Notes: generated by a model from the letters alone, not told the origin. A stretch of 64,000 nucleotides of DNA from Desulfobacterales bacterium (GCA_016218685.1 JACRDD010000020.1:142979-206978), one strand, 5' to 3'; counted from the stretch's first letter, positions 8,485 to 17,643 are shown. Numbers and translations: made by a program.

Positions 8485-9150
8485 ATGGTCCTGAACGCAC
8501 GCGAAGAGATCCTCGCCCGGCTCAAATCGGCCCCGCCCGCATCCGTGGCCGGCCGGCCGGAGCTGCCGCCGGCCAGGGAGATGGCCCTGGATGCCGGTCA
8601 ACTCGCGGCGCGTTTCGAGGAACAGCTCGCGGCCCAAGGCGGCATCGCCATGCATGCGGCCGACGAAACCGCCCTGCTGGCCAAACTGGAAGAGATTCTG
8701 CGCCAGGAGTCCGTCTCCCGGGCCATGGCCGCCACCGATGCGGTCCTGGCGCCCCTGGCCCTGGAAAGCTGGGGCCAGCAGGTGGGCATCGAGATCGTCA
8801 CCCCCTCCGCTTTCAGCGACCGCGATGGCTACACCCGGGCGGTCTTCGACCAGGTCCAGGCCGGCATCACCGGTGCCGATTTTGCCGTGGCCGAATCGGG
8901 CACGCTGGTGCTGGTCCACGATGAACTTCAGCCCCGGTTGGTCTCCCTGGCACCCCTGGTGCACATTGCCGTGGTGCCGCGGGCGCGCATCGTTCCCACC
9001 TATGAAGCGGCCATCCTGTCGCTCTTCGACGGTCGCCGCCCCTCCCAGGTGACCCTGATCACCGGCCCGAGCATGACCGCCGACATCCAGGCCACGCCCT
9101 TCAAGGGCATGCACGGCCCCCAGAAGCTTTTCGTGCTGCTCCTGGGCTGA
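8485..9150 (+). CDS. lutC: LutC/YkgG-type LUD-domain protein
   Basis: Third component of the Lut system, a 221-residue single LUD domain. Conserved family features are visible, including ITGADFAVAESGTLVL and the closing LITGPSMTADIQ stretch. GGAGAAGT precedes the ATG. It is separated from lutB by the dehydratase gene and two spacers of about 150 bases. It could be part of the same operon or expressed from its own promoter. The usual order lutA-lutB-lutC without insertion makes this layout notable. Confidence 0.88.
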   Translation: MVLNAREEILARLKSAPPASVAGRPELPPAREMALDAGQLAARFEEQLAAQGGIAMHAADETALLAKLEEILRQESVSRAMAATDAVLAPLALESWGQQVGIEIVTPSAFSDRDGYTRAVFDQVQAGITGADFAVAESGTLVLVHDELQPRLVSLAPLVHIAVVPRARIVPTYEAAILSLFDGRRPSQVTLITGPSMTADIQATPFKGMHGPQKLFVLLLG

Positions 9151-9250
9151 TCCCCAGCGCAGCGACCAGGTCCGAAAACGGCTTGCGGCCCTCCCTGGCA
9201 ATGGTCAATATAGAGCTGCGCTTCAAAATAGTTCCCTACAGGAAGTCACC

Positions 9251-10717
9251 ATGCTCGACGTTCAGATTTGCGAAAGGGCCCGCCTGGCCCGGGATGCCCG
9301 CTTCGACGGCCTGTTTTTCACGGGTGTATTGAGCACGGGCATCTTCTGCCGCCCGGTCTGCCCGGCGCCGCAGCCCAAGGCCAAGAACGTGGTCTACTTC
9401 CCCACGGCGGCGGCCGCCGCGGCCGCCGGTCTGCGACCTTGCCTGCGCTGCCGCCCGGAATCGGCGCCCGGCACACCGGCCTGGAACGGCACCTCGGCCA
9501 CCGTCTCCCGGGCCCTGGCGCTTATCCGCCAGGGGGCGCTCGACGCGGGCGGCCTCGAAGCCCTGGCAGCGCGCCTGGGGGTGGGCGCCCGACACTTGCG
9601 CCGTCTCTTCGTGCGCCATCTGGGCACGTCGCCCATGGCCATGGCCAACACCCAGCGCGTTCTGTTCGCCAAAAAACTGCTGGCCGAAACCCAGTGGCCG
9701 ATCACCCGGATCGCCTTGTCCGCGGGCTTCGGCAGCATCCGGCGCTTTAACGCGGCCTTCCGCGCCCTTTACGGCCGCTCCCCCAGCGCCTTCCGCGGCG
9801 AGCTGGCCGGCCGGCACCCGCTTGCGCCGGCCTGGTTTGAATGCACCCTCACCCTGCCCTATCGGCCGCCCTACGACTGGGCGCGGATGCTGGCTTTTTT
9901 CAGGGCCCGGGCCATACCGGGGGTGGAACAGGTTACCGTGGATGGTTACCTCCGGACCATCCGCTGCCATAACGGCCCCGGTATGCTCCAGGTCACCCAT
10001 GCGCCGAAAGGCCATGGGCTGGTACTGAAGATGGCCATCCCGGACAGCCGCGATCTGATGGCGCTGGTAGAGCGCGTGCGCCGCATGTTCGACCTGGACG
10101 CCAACCTGGATTCCGTTCACCGAGCGTTGACCACCGACACCCTGCTGGCCCCCCTGGTGCAACAATTCGAGGGCTTGCGGCTGCCCGGCGCCTGGGACCC
10201 CTTCGAGACCGCCGTGCGCGCCGTGGTGGGTCAGCAGATCTCGGTCAAGGCGGCCCGCACGGTCCTGGGCCGGATCGTCGAGCGCACCGGACCGCCGGTG
10301 GCCCTGGCCGACGCGCCACAGTTGAGCCGCTGTTTTCCCACGGCCGAAGAGCTGCTCGGGACCGATCCGGCGCCGCCCGGCCTCGGCGGCCGACGCTGGC
10401 AAACTTTAGTAGGGCTGGCTCGGGCGGTGGCGGACGGCGCCATCGATCTGAGGTTGCACACCGATCTCGCAGAATTTGTCCAGCGCCTGACGCGCCTGCC
10501 CGGCATCGGACCCTGGACGGCGCAGTATATTGCCCTGCGGGCCCTGGGCGAACCGGACGCCTTTCCGGCCGGCGATCTGGGGCTGATCCAGGCCCTTACG
10601 CGCAACGGCGCCAAACCGACCCAGGGCCGGCTCCTGGCCAGGGCCGAAGCCTGGCGCCCCTGGCGGGCCTATGCGGCCACCTATTTATGGAATAGTTTGG
10701 CGGAAAAGAGCCATTGA
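9251..10717 (+). CDS. Ada-like regulator fused to DNA-3-methyladenine glycosylase (AdaA-AlkA)
   Basis: DNA alkylation response protein of 488 residues with three parts. The N-terminal Ada zinc domain has C33, C37, C64 and C67, of which C33 matches the methylphosphotriester acceptor of Ada. An AraC-type HTH region follows (about residues 83-180). The rest is an AlkA-type glycosylase, with a HhH-GPD region containing LPGIGPWTAQYIALRALG and an aspartate near residue 442 in the catalytic position. It should sense methylated DNA, activate transcription and excise 3-methyladenine. AGGA precedes the ATG. The ogt gene follows after 12 bases, forming a compact adaptive-response operon. Confidence 0.93.
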   Translation: MLDVQICERARLARDARFDGLFFTGVLSTGIFCRPVCPAPQPKAKNVVYFPTAAAAAAAGLRPCLRCRPESAPGTPAWNGTSATVSRALALIRQGALDAGGLEALAARLGVGARHLRRLFVRHLGTSPMAMANTQRVLFAKKLLAETQWPITRIALSAGFGSIRRFNAAFRALYGRSPSAFRGELAGRHPLAPAWFECTLTLPYRPPYDWARMLAFFRARAIPGVEQVTVDGYLRTIRCHNGPGMLQVTHAPKGHGLVLKMAIPDSRDLMALVERVRRMFDLDANLDSVHRALTTDTLLAPLVQQFEGLRLPGAWDPFETAVRAVVGQQISVKAARTVLGRIVERTGPPVALADAPQLSRCFPTAEELLGTDPAPPGLGGRRWQTLVGLARAVADGAIDLRLHTDLAEFVQRLTRLPGIGPWTAQYIALRALGEPDAFPAGDLGLIQALTRNGAKPTQGRLLARAEAWRPWRAYAATYLWNSLAEKSH

Positions 10718-10729
10718 AGAGGTGAAATC

Positions 10730-11203
10730 ATGATGCGCTACGACGACTTCGATACCGGCAAGATCGGGCGGCTGACCCTGGTGGGCGATGCCCAGGGCCT
10801 GCGCCACATCCATTTCGAAACCGGCCGCCGGCCGCTGCCCATCCAAGCGGATTGGCGGCAGGACGGCGCTTTTTTCAAGGACGCCAAGCGGCAGTTGCAA
10901 GAATACTTCCAGGGCCGGCGCCGGGAATTCGACCTGGCCTTGACCCCGGCAGGAACGGCCTTTCAACTGGCCGTCTGGCAGGCCCTGCAAGCGATCCCCT
11001 ACGGCCGCCTGGTCAGCTACCGCTGGGTGGCCGAACATATCGGTAATATCAAGGCCAGCCGGGCCGCGGGCGGCGCTATCGGCCGCAATCCGCTGCCCAT
11101 CGTCATTCCCTGCCACCGGGTGGTGGGCAGCAACGGCTCGCTGACCGGCTTCGGGGGCGGGTTGGCGATCAAAGAAACCTTGATCGCGCTGGAAAAAGAC
11201 TAG
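10730..11203 (+). CDS. ogt: Methylated-DNA-[protein]-cysteine S-methyltransferase
   Basis: Suicide repair protein that transfers the methyl group of O6-methylguanine to its own cysteine. The 157-residue protein contains the invariant IPCHRV motif with acceptor C128, preceded by the DNA-binding wing sequence SRAAGGAIGRNP. GAGGTGA precedes the first ATG; the second codon is also ATG. It is co-directional with the Ada-AlkA gene, 12 bases downstream, and is likely induced by it. Its stop codon lies inside the left arm of a long inverted repeat. Confidence 0.95.
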   Translation: MMRYDDFDTGKIGRLTLVGDAQGLRHIHFETGRRPLPIQADWRQDGAFFKDAKRQLQEYFQGRRREFDLALTPAGTAFQLAVWQALQAIPYGRLVSYRWVAEHIGNIKASRAAGGAIGRNPLPIVIPCHRVVGSNGSLTGFGGGLAIKETLIALEKD

Positions 11204-11347
11204 AAGCCATTTCAAAACCTTCAATCAGGTTCAAAGCCAAGGCGGGACAAGGTGGACAACCGCAGGAATACAAATAGTATTTCGAGGATTGGACACCTTG
11301 GCCCAACGCCGGATTTGGACCTGAGGGGAAGTATTGAAACGGCTTCT
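11201..11347. repeat. 147-bp imperfect inverted repeat between convergent genes
   Basis: The left arm begins TAGAAGCCATTTCAA and the right arm, read on the other strand, begins TAGAAGCCGTTTCAA. Similarity continues irregularly for about 60 bases per arm, with shared blocks such as TCAGGT and CCAAGGTG. The centre is GAATAC-AAATA-GTATTTC. The stop codons of ogt and of the convergent SDR gene both lie in the terminal TAGAAGCC. It can fold into one long hairpin. It could be a MITE-like element or a bidirectional terminator; I see no second copy in this window. Confidence 0.7.
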
Positions 11348-12224
11348 AAGTCAAGATCGCACCCTTGCGCGGCACATCCACCAGCGCCGGGCTAACATCC
11401 GACCGATCGAACCCCGCATCCATCTCCTTGACGCGCATCTGGTGCAGCTCGCGGTAGTGGGGATGGGTGAAGATAAAAAACTCGTCGTTGCGCAACCCTT
11501 CCAGCACGCGGTTGGCGGCGATCTCGGTGTCGATGCCGGTCACCACCAGCTCCTTGTTGTATTTGCGGGCCGGCTTCTCCTTGACCAGGTCGTCGTGGTA
11601 GACCGGTCCGCCGTAGCGCGCCTGGCGGTTGCGATAGCTGTCGTACACCCGGGATTTGACGAAGCCGGGGCAAAGCACCGACACGCCGATACCGTCCTTC
11701 TTGAACTCCGAGCGCCAGCATTCGGAGAGACTCACCACGGCCGCCTTGGTGGCGCAATAGGGGCCGGAGAAAGAGACGCCGTGAATACCGGCGATACTGG
11801 CCACGTTGAGGATCTGTCCGCCCTCGCCATGGGATTTCAGCAGGGAATGGAACACCTGGGCGCCGTAGACGATGCCCATGAGATTGACGTCGATGGTCCA
11901 GCGCCAGTCCGTTTCGGTGAGATGTTTATGGGCGCCGGTGGCGGCCACGCCGGCGTTGCCCACCAATAGGTGCACCTTGCCGAAGGTGGCGACGGCTTTT
12001 TCGGCGGCCACCTCCCACTCCTCTTTCAAGGCCACGTCCAGGGCCACCCCTTCGACCTTCAGGCCCTCGTTTTTTAGAGTTTCCACCGCCTGGGCCAGCA
12101 TCGTGGTGTCGATGTCGGCCAGCATCACATTCATGCCCTCCCGGCCCAGCACGCGCCCGATGTGAAAGCCGATGCCCTCGGCACCGCCCGTGATAAACGC
12201 CGTTTTGCCTTTGAAATCTTTCAT
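11346..12224 (-). CDS. Short-chain dehydrogenase/reductase (SDR)
   Basis: Classical SDR of 292 residues acting on an unknown alcohol or ketone with NAD(P)H. The Rossmann glycine motif TGGAEGIG is at residues 12-19, NAG at about 90-92, and the catalytic S143, Y156 and K160 are present (YCATK). An acidic residue after strand 2 (LADID) favours NAD. I chose the ATG at 12224 because AGGAGC precedes it and the next 12 residues match SDR starts. A longer open frame exists upstream but lacks similarity. The gene converges on ogt and ends inside the inverted repeat. Confidence 0.92.
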   Translation of the reverse strand: MKDFKGKTAFITGGAEGIGFHIGRVLGREGMNVMLADIDTTMLAQAVETLKNEGLKVEGVALDVALKEEWEVAAEKAVATFGKVHLLVGNAGVAATGAHKHLTETDWRWTIDVNLMGIVYGAQVFHSLLKSHGEGGQILNVASIAGIHGVSFSGPYCATKAAVVSLSECWRSEFKKDGIGVSVLCPGFVKSRVYDSYRNRQARYGGPVYHDDLVKEKPARKYNKELVVTGIDTEIAANRVLEGLRNDEFFIFTHPHYRELHQMRVKEMDAGFDRSDVSPALVDVPRKGAILT

Positions 12225-12479
12225 GTTCGCTCCTGTTTTGAATTCGCTCTGACCGCTTGAACGTCGTGCAGATATCAGGAATCCGATAGCTATGTCAATT
12301 TGCCTTGTTGTCCGAAAATAGAACTCCAAAGACCGATGCTCCGCATTTCAACTTTCAGCCCGCATCTTTCAACTTTCCCCCTTCGCTATTTTTTGCTATG
12401 CATGCCCTGACACCGCAAGCCATTTCCGCCGCACCCTTACTACAAACAAACCGGCACTTGCCATGCAAAGGAAAAAACC

Positions 12480-13778
12480 TTGCGCGCCTACACCTCCCTC
12501 ACACCGCCATCACCTGCGCCAACCGACTCCTGGCCATCGATCAAAACCAGCGCCTGGGGCCTGATCTGTTTTCTGATCCTGCTCGAAGGGGTCCGCATCC
12601 AGGAGTATTTTTCGCCTTTTACAGCCGGCATCCTGCTGCTGCTCTCCATCGCGGTGCCGATCGTCGTGGCCGAAGCCCTGGTTTTCAAATCGTATCGGCA
12701 CCCGGAGACCGGCCTGGATTTCCGCTACGCCTCCCGGGTGGACCCCAAACGGGTGACGGTCAAGCTGTTCGGCCTGTATGCCTCCATGGCCATGATCGGG
12801 GTGTGCTACTTCCTCTACCATGAATACGCCGGCGGTTTTTATCACAACTACTTCCTGCTTCTGAAATACCTGGTTCCCGGCACCTGCGTGCTGGCCATCC
12901 CTTATATTTTCATCCTGGATCGCTACCTGCTGGTCAAAGAGGACGCCAACTGGCACGCCGGCATGTTCTTCCTGGGCCGCATCCGCCGGGTGGACCGCGA
13001 GATTTTGAAGAACCACATCCTGGGATGGTTCGTGAAGGGCTTTTTCCTGCCGCTGATGTTCACCTATTTCATTCAGAACATCGGCTCGCTGCAGCATCAG
13101 GGCATCGTCAAGGCCATCGGCGAGCTGTTCAGCAACAACCCCGCCGCCTTCTACCACGCCATGGTCACCACGATCTTCACCATCGATCTGGCCTATGTCA
13201 GCATCGGCTACATGGCCACCTTCCGGATCTTCAACTCCCATATCCGCACGGTGGAGCCGACCTTTCTGGGCTGGTTCGTGGCCCTGATCTGCTACCATCC
13301 CTTCTGGAACCAGATCGATTCGGTCTATCTTTCGTACAACAAGGACAACCTGAACTTCGACGGCTGGCTCTCCAACCACCCGGCCCTGATGGTCGCCTGG
13401 GGCACGACGATCATCCTGCTGCTGATGGTCTATGTATGGGCCACCGTCCAGTTCGGCATCCGCTTTTCCAATCTCACCAACCGGGGCATCATCACCAACG
13501 GCCCCTATCGCTTTTGCAAGCACCCGGCCTATGTCTCCAAGAATCTCTCCTGGTGGCTGATCGCTGTGCCGTTCATCTCCAGCGAAGGCTTCGGCGAAGC
13601 GGTTAAAAACTGCCTGCTGCTGGCCAACGTCAACCTGATCTACTACCTGCGGGCCAAAACCGAGGAGGCCCACCTGGGCAAGGATAGCGCCTACCAGAAG
13701 TACGTGGCCCATATGAAGGAGTACTCCCTTTACGCCCGCTTCATGAAATTTCTGCGCACGCGCCTGGCGGTGGCCTGA
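12480..13778 (+). CDS. Integral membrane protein with isoprenylcysteine-methyltransferase-like C-terminus
   Basis: A polytopic membrane protein of 432 residues with about nine hydrophobic segments. The last third contains NGPYRFCKHPAYVSKNLSWW, the phospholipid/isoprenylcysteine methyltransferase (PEMT/ICMT) signature, so a methylation of a lipid or lipid-linked substrate is possible. The start is a TTG with AAAGGA six bases upstream; no ATG lies near. The N-terminal 280 residues are not recognised. It heads a run of co-directional envelope genes, with the next start two bases after its stop. Confidence 0.7.
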   Translation: MRAYTSLTPPSPAPTDSWPSIKTSAWGLICFLILLEGVRIQEYFSPFTAGILLLLSIAVPIVVAEALVFKSYRHPETGLDFRYASRVDPKRVTVKLFGLYASMAMIGVCYFLYHEYAGGFYHNYFLLLKYLVPGTCVLAIPYIFILDRYLLVKEDANWHAGMFFLGRIRRVDREILKNHILGWFVKGFFLPLMFTYFIQNIGSLQHQGIVKAIGELFSNNPAAFYHAMVTTIFTIDLAYVSIGYMATFRIFNSHIRTVEPTFLGWFVALICYHPFWNQIDSVYLSYNKDNLNFDGWLSNHPALMVAWGTTIILLLMVYVWATVQFGIRFSNLTNRGIITNGPYRFCKHPAYVSKNLSWWLIAVPFISSEGFGEAVKNCLLLANVNLIYYLRAKTEEAHLGKDSAYQKYVAHMKEYSLYARFMKFLRTRLAVA

Positions 13779-13780
13779 CG

Positions 13781-14902
13781 ATGCGCACGAACGACGCCCG
13801 CCGCCGGCGCCTATTCGCTGTCGCCTGGCTGGTGGCCTTACTGCTACTCGGCCTGGGCGCCTGCACCGGCCGGAGTGCGCCGCCACCGCCGCCACCGCCC
13901 CTGGCCGAACCGGCCCCTGAGTTCAACCGCCTCTTCCAGCGCACTGGCGACGGCTGGACCGGCGGCGACGGCACCTTGTCGGTGGCCCTGCCCGACGGCC
14001 GCACGGCCTGGCTCTTCGGCGACACCCTGCTGGGCACCGTGGCGTCCGACCAGACCCGCTCGGAAGATACGCCCTTCATTCATAACAGCCTGGTAGTGCA
14101 GAACGGGCTTGCGCTGGAGACACGCCATGGCCAAGATGGCGGCCTTCCCGGCGCCTTTTTCGCCGACCCCTCGAAAAGCGAGTGGTTCTGGCCCGGCGAC
14201 GGCACCGTGCAAGCCGGCCGCCTGCACATCTTCCTGCACCGCTTCAACCTGGACGCGCCCGAACTGTGGGCCTGGCGCTGGACCGGCACGACCCTGGCCA
14301 CCCTCTCCCTGCCCGATCTGAAACTGACCGGCACCACGCCGGCCCCTTCGGACAACAACATTCTCTACGGCGTCTCGATCCTCGAAACCGACACCTTCAC
14401 CTACATCTACGGCACCCAGGACCAACACCAACCCAAAGAAGCCCATGTGGCCCGGGCCGCGGCCGGCCAGATCCAAGCGGCCTGGCGCTACTTCGACGGC
14501 CGTCAGTGGAGCAACGCATCGAAGGATTCGGCCCCCATCCTCGCCGGCGTCTCCACCCAATACACCGTGATCCAGGCCTGCCAAGGCTTTTACCTCTTCA
14601 GCATGGAGGGCCGGGTGCCCTTTTCCAACCTCATCGTGGCCTACCGCTCCCGGGCGCCCACCGGCCCCTGGCAAGGCCCCCAGACGGTTTACCAGGCCCC
14701 CGAAGCCAACACCCAGATCGCGGCCTACAACCCCTTTGCCCACACCCAGTTCAGCGACCGCGGCCAAGTGCTCGTCTCCTACAACGTCAACCACGTCAGC
14801 GATCCCAACGCCCTCTTCCGCGACGCCACCATCTACCGCCCGCGCTTCATCCGCGTGGACCTCATTGAACTGGAACGGCGCTTCCGCCTCCAAAAAAATT
14901 AG
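13781..14902 (+). CDS. Lipoprotein with a DUF5005-like beta-propeller domain
   Basis: Secreted lipoprotein of 373 residues. A basic N-terminus and hydrophobic segment end in the lipobox LGAC (C28), followed by a proline-rich linker. The body contains GGDGTLSVALPDGRTAWLFG, a sequence typical of five-bladed propeller domains annotated DUF5005 or DUF4185, and further blade-like repeats. No catalytic residues can be assigned with confidence. It follows the membrane protein with a two-base gap and precedes the flippase, so a role at the cell surface in glycan handling is possible. Confidence 0.7.
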   Translation: MRTNDARRRRLFAVAWLVALLLLGLGACTGRSAPPPPPPPLAEPAPEFNRLFQRTGDGWTGGDGTLSVALPDGRTAWLFGDTLLGTVASDQTRSEDTPFIHNSLVVQNGLALETRHGQDGGLPGAFFADPSKSEWFWPGDGTVQAGRLHIFLHRFNLDAPELWAWRWTGTTLATLSLPDLKLTGTTPAPSDNNILYGVSILETDTFTYIYGTQDQHQPKEAHVARAAAGQIQAAWRYFDGRQWSNASKDSAPILAGVSTQYTVIQACQGFYLFSMEGRVPFSNLIVAYRSRAPTGPWQGPQTVYQAPEANTQIAAYNPFAHTQFSDRGQVLVSYNVNHVSDPNALFRDATIYRPRFIRVDLIELERRFRLQKN

Positions 14903-15002
14903 CCGGGCACACGAAACGGGTCCATAGCTCCCAAGACGGTTGCATCCACCTTGACTTCCCAACCCCTTTGCGGCTACCGTGAGCCAACCCAATCGAGGAG
15001 CC

Positions 15003-16292
15003 ATGCCCATCCCCTTCAGCCATACCCTTGCAACCCTGCTCTCCGATGGCTGGCGCCTCGTCTTCAAGGAACCGCTCCCCGAAGGCATCCGTCAACATCT
15101 GGACCGCCTGCTCTTCTTCGGCGCCGGCATGCTCAGCGCCAGAATACTCTCTGCCGTCGTCCAGATCCTCCTCGGCCGAACCCTCGGCCCCGCCCACTAC
15201 GGCGAACTGACCATCGTCACGCTGCTGGCCGGCTACCTCTCCCTGCCCATCGCCGGCGGCTGGGGCCTGGCCTTCACACGCGTGGCCGCCACCCAGGACG
15301 ACCCCCAGAAGAGTTATCAAGCCCTCAAGGCCCTGCTCCTGATTTGCCTTTGCTTCGCACTGGCGGTGGCCGCGGGGGTCTACCTCCTGCGCGACCCCCT
15401 GGGCGCCTGGCTCAATCTGCCACGCCGCTTGATGAACCTCACCCTGTTCATGAGCCTGCTCTATGCCGGGTGGATACTGGCCAAGCAGATCGCCCAGGCC
15501 TTCCAGGCCTGGGGCACTTACATCGCCGTGGACCTGGGCTGGGCCGCAATCCTGCTGCTCCTGGTCGTTTTCCTAATACTGCTGGGACAATCGGAGGTGA
15601 CCGCCATCGGCGCCGCCTTCCTGGCCGCCTATTTGCTATCCAGCCTGGCCATCGGCCCACGGGTGCGCCGAATCATTGGGAGCGGCCCGGCCCTGGCATT
15701 TGCCCGGCCGATCCTGCAACACGGCGGCTTCCTGCTGCTCAATGGCGTGATCGGCATATCGGCCTACAGCATCGACCGGGTCTTATTGCAACGGTTTCTA
15801 GGTCCCCAGGAGGTCGGCCTGTACCAAGCGCATTTCATATCCATCTACGGGCTGGTGATTTCCCTGATGACCCTGGTGCTGACCTACGCCTTCCCCCTCT
15901 TCTGCCGGGACGACCGCAACGCCATGGGCCAAAACCTCAAACGCATCTGCTGGCTGCAATATCCCTTTACGCTGCTGTTATCGGCCCTGATGGGACTGGC
16001 CGGCCTGTACCTCTATGACTACCCGATCTCGGCGCCGCTCTTCATCTGCCTCTGCCTTTTCGGCGGCATCCAGTTTCACGGACAGATCAAGGCCTGGTAC
16101 CTCTCCAGCAAAGGGGCCGCCGCCACCCGCCGCGTGCTGGGATCGCAAGTGCTCTTTCTGGGCGTGGCCGTTGTGCTGCTGATGGGGCTGGTGGGTCGCC
16201 TGGGCATGCTGGCCGGCGGGGTTTCCCTGCTGGTGGCCGCCGTGGCCTCGCTCGTCTACTTGAACCACATCGAGAAAGACCTGGCGCCATGA
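15003..16292 (+). CDS. Polysaccharide flippase (Wzx/MATE-like oligosaccharide exporter)
   Basis: A 429-residue polytopic protein of the polysaccharide biosynthesis/export superfamily that moves lipid-linked glycans across the inner membrane. About 12 hydrophobic helices are visible, starting with FFGAGMLSARILSAVVQILL, and the region SAYSIDRVLLQRFLGPQEVG matches the family's central charged loop. I chose the ATG at 15003, which has GAGGAG four bases upstream, over a GTG eight codons earlier. The stop overlaps the start of a 58-codon ORF by four bases. Confidence 0.88.
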   Translation: MPIPFSHTLATLLSDGWRLVFKEPLPEGIRQHLDRLLFFGAGMLSARILSAVVQILLGRTLGPAHYGELTIVTLLAGYLSLPIAGGWGLAFTRVAATQDDPQKSYQALKALLLICLCFALAVAAGVYLLRDPLGAWLNLPRRLMNLTLFMSLLYAGWILAKQIAQAFQAWGTYIAVDLGWAAILLLLVVFLILLGQSEVTAIGAAFLAAYLLSSLAIGPRVRRIIGSGPALAFARPILQHGGFLLLNGVIGISAYSIDRVLLQRFLGPQEVGLYQAHFISIYGLVISLMTLVLTYAFPLFCRDDRNAMGQNLKRICWLQYPFTLLLSALMGLAGLYLYDYPISAPLFICLCLFGGIQFHGQIKAWYLSSKGAAATRRVLGSQVLFLGVAVVLLMGLVGRLGMLAGGVSLLVAAVASLVYLNHIEKDLAP

Positions 16293-16465
16293 AATGCTTC
16301 CAGGAAGAGATCGGCATCTACAACCCGCTGTTCGCCGTCAAAAAGCTGATCGTCTGGGGCGTGCGCCTGCTGCTCCGGCTGCTGGTCTACTTCTCCGAAG
16401 GCGGCTGGCCGCGCATCATCTCCCTCAACATTCCCTGCACGGCCCGGAAGAACGACCATGCTTGA
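16289..16465 (+). CDS. Small 58-residue protein linking flippase and glycosyltransferase genes
   Basis: A short frame starts in an ATGA overlap with the flippase stop and ends in an ATGCTTGA overlap with the glycosyltransferase start. Such double coupling argues that it is translated. The peptide is basic, with one amphipathic hydrophobic stretch (about residues 16-36, LIVWGVRLLLRLLVYF) and two cysteines. It may be a small membrane-associated partner of the flippase or glycosyltransferase, or only a coupling ORF. I recognise no family. Confidence 0.55.
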   Translation: MKCFQEEIGIYNPLFAVKKLIVWGVRLLLRLLVYFSEGGWPRIISLNIPCTARKNDHA

Positions 16466-17525
16466 CGTTTTGGCCTTGACCTCGGGACGCAACGTCCCTT
16501 CATCCCGCTTCCGGGTGCGCCAATACATCGCTGAAATGCGCCGCTACGACATTGCCGTGCGAGAAATACTTCCCAAGGTAGACAAATATGCCGACCTGCC
16601 CGGCGCGCTAGGCCACGGTCGCGCCCGCCGCTATCTGCCGCCCCTTTACTGGGCCTGGGCCGCCTACCGCCTGGCCACCCGCTGGCCGGGCGTTGCCCAA
16701 AGCCGCGCGGCGCGTCTGGTTTGGCTGGAAAGAGAACTGCAACCCGGCTTTCCAACCATCGAAGGCCTGCTCGGAAAACCTCTGGTGTTTGACGTGGACG
16801 ACGCCATCTGGCTCAAAAAGCCTGCCGGGAATCGACTGGCCAGGTCGATCGCCACGCGCGCGGACACCATCATCGCCGGCAACGCCTACATCGCCGACTG
16901 GTTTTCGGCCTGGCATAAGCATATTCACATCATTCCCACGGCCGTGGATCTGCGCCCTTTCGAAGCACCGGCAATGCTTCCGGCGCCAGCGCCACCACCC
17001 TTCGTCATCGGCTGGACCGGCACCAGCGCCAACTTTCCCTATCTTTACACCATCGAAAACGCCCTTCAGCGCTTTCTGACCCACCATCCAGAGGCCCGGC
17101 TGTGCATCATCGCCGACCGGCCGCCGGCCTTTACCCGCCTTCCGCCCCACCAACTGCGCTTCGTCGCCTGGCGGCCGCAGATCGAAACCGCTGCCCTGCG
17201 CTCTTTTTCCGTGGGCATCATGCCCCTGACCGACGATGCCTGGAGCCGCGGCAAATGCGCCTTCAAAATGCTGCAATACCTGGCCGCCGGCCTGCCGGTC
17301 GTCGTCTCGCCCGTGGGCATGAACCTGGAAGTCATGGCCCGTCTGGAGGGTTGCGGGCTGCCGGCCAGCAACCACAGCCAGTGGGCCGAGGCCCTGGATT
17401 TCATCTACCACCACCAAGAGCTGGCCCGCACCTGGGGCGCCAAGGGCCGGGAAGTGGTACGGCAGCACTACAGCACGCCGGTCATCGCCGGCAGGTTGGC
17501 CGCCGTGTTCTCGCGATTCAGGTAG
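16458..17525 (+). CDS. Glycosyltransferase, GT-B fold (family 4-like)
   Basis: Cytoplasmic sugar transferase of 355 residues. Features of GT4 enzymes are visible: an N-terminal RFRVRQYIAEM segment, a central IGWTGTSANFPYL donor-domain start (about residue 177), and the C-terminal KCAFKMLQYLAAGLPVVVSPVG containing the nucleotide-sugar-contacting E/G region. The start overlaps the preceding small ORF by eight bases. It is the last gene of the envelope operon. Sugar and acceptor are unknown. Confidence 0.9.
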   Translation: MLDVLALTSGRNVPSSRFRVRQYIAEMRRYDIAVREILPKVDKYADLPGALGHGRARRYLPPLYWAWAAYRLATRWPGVAQSRAARLVWLERELQPGFPTIEGLLGKPLVFDVDDAIWLKKPAGNRLARSIATRADTIIAGNAYIADWFSAWHKHIHIIPTAVDLRPFEAPAMLPAPAPPPFVIGWTGTSANFPYLYTIENALQRFLTHHPEARLCIIADRPPAFTRLPPHQLRFVAWRPQIETAALRSFSVGIMPLTDDAWSRGKCAFKMLQYLAAGLPVVVSPVGMNLEVMARLEGCGLPASNHSQWAEALDFIYHHQELARTWGAKGREVVRQHYSTPVIAGRLAAVFSRFR

Positions 17526-17569
17526 CGACGACCCAGAATCGCCCTTCTTCATTCAACCGATTGTGTCCC

Positions 17570-17609
17570 AAAAAAAGCGACTCGAGAAGCATTCATCTTC
17601 CCGAGTCGC
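17570..17609 (-). terminator. Rho-independent terminator of the lipoprotein gene
   Basis: GCGACTCG-A-GAAG (17577-17589) pairs with CTTC-C-CGAGTCGC (to 17609) with one mismatch and a seven-base loop. On the minus strand it is followed by seven T. It lies 35 bases beyond the stop of the minus-strand lipoprotein gene. Confidence 0.85.
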
Positions 17610-17643
17610 CGAAGGTCAAGCCTGACTAGAAGTATTCTTTACG

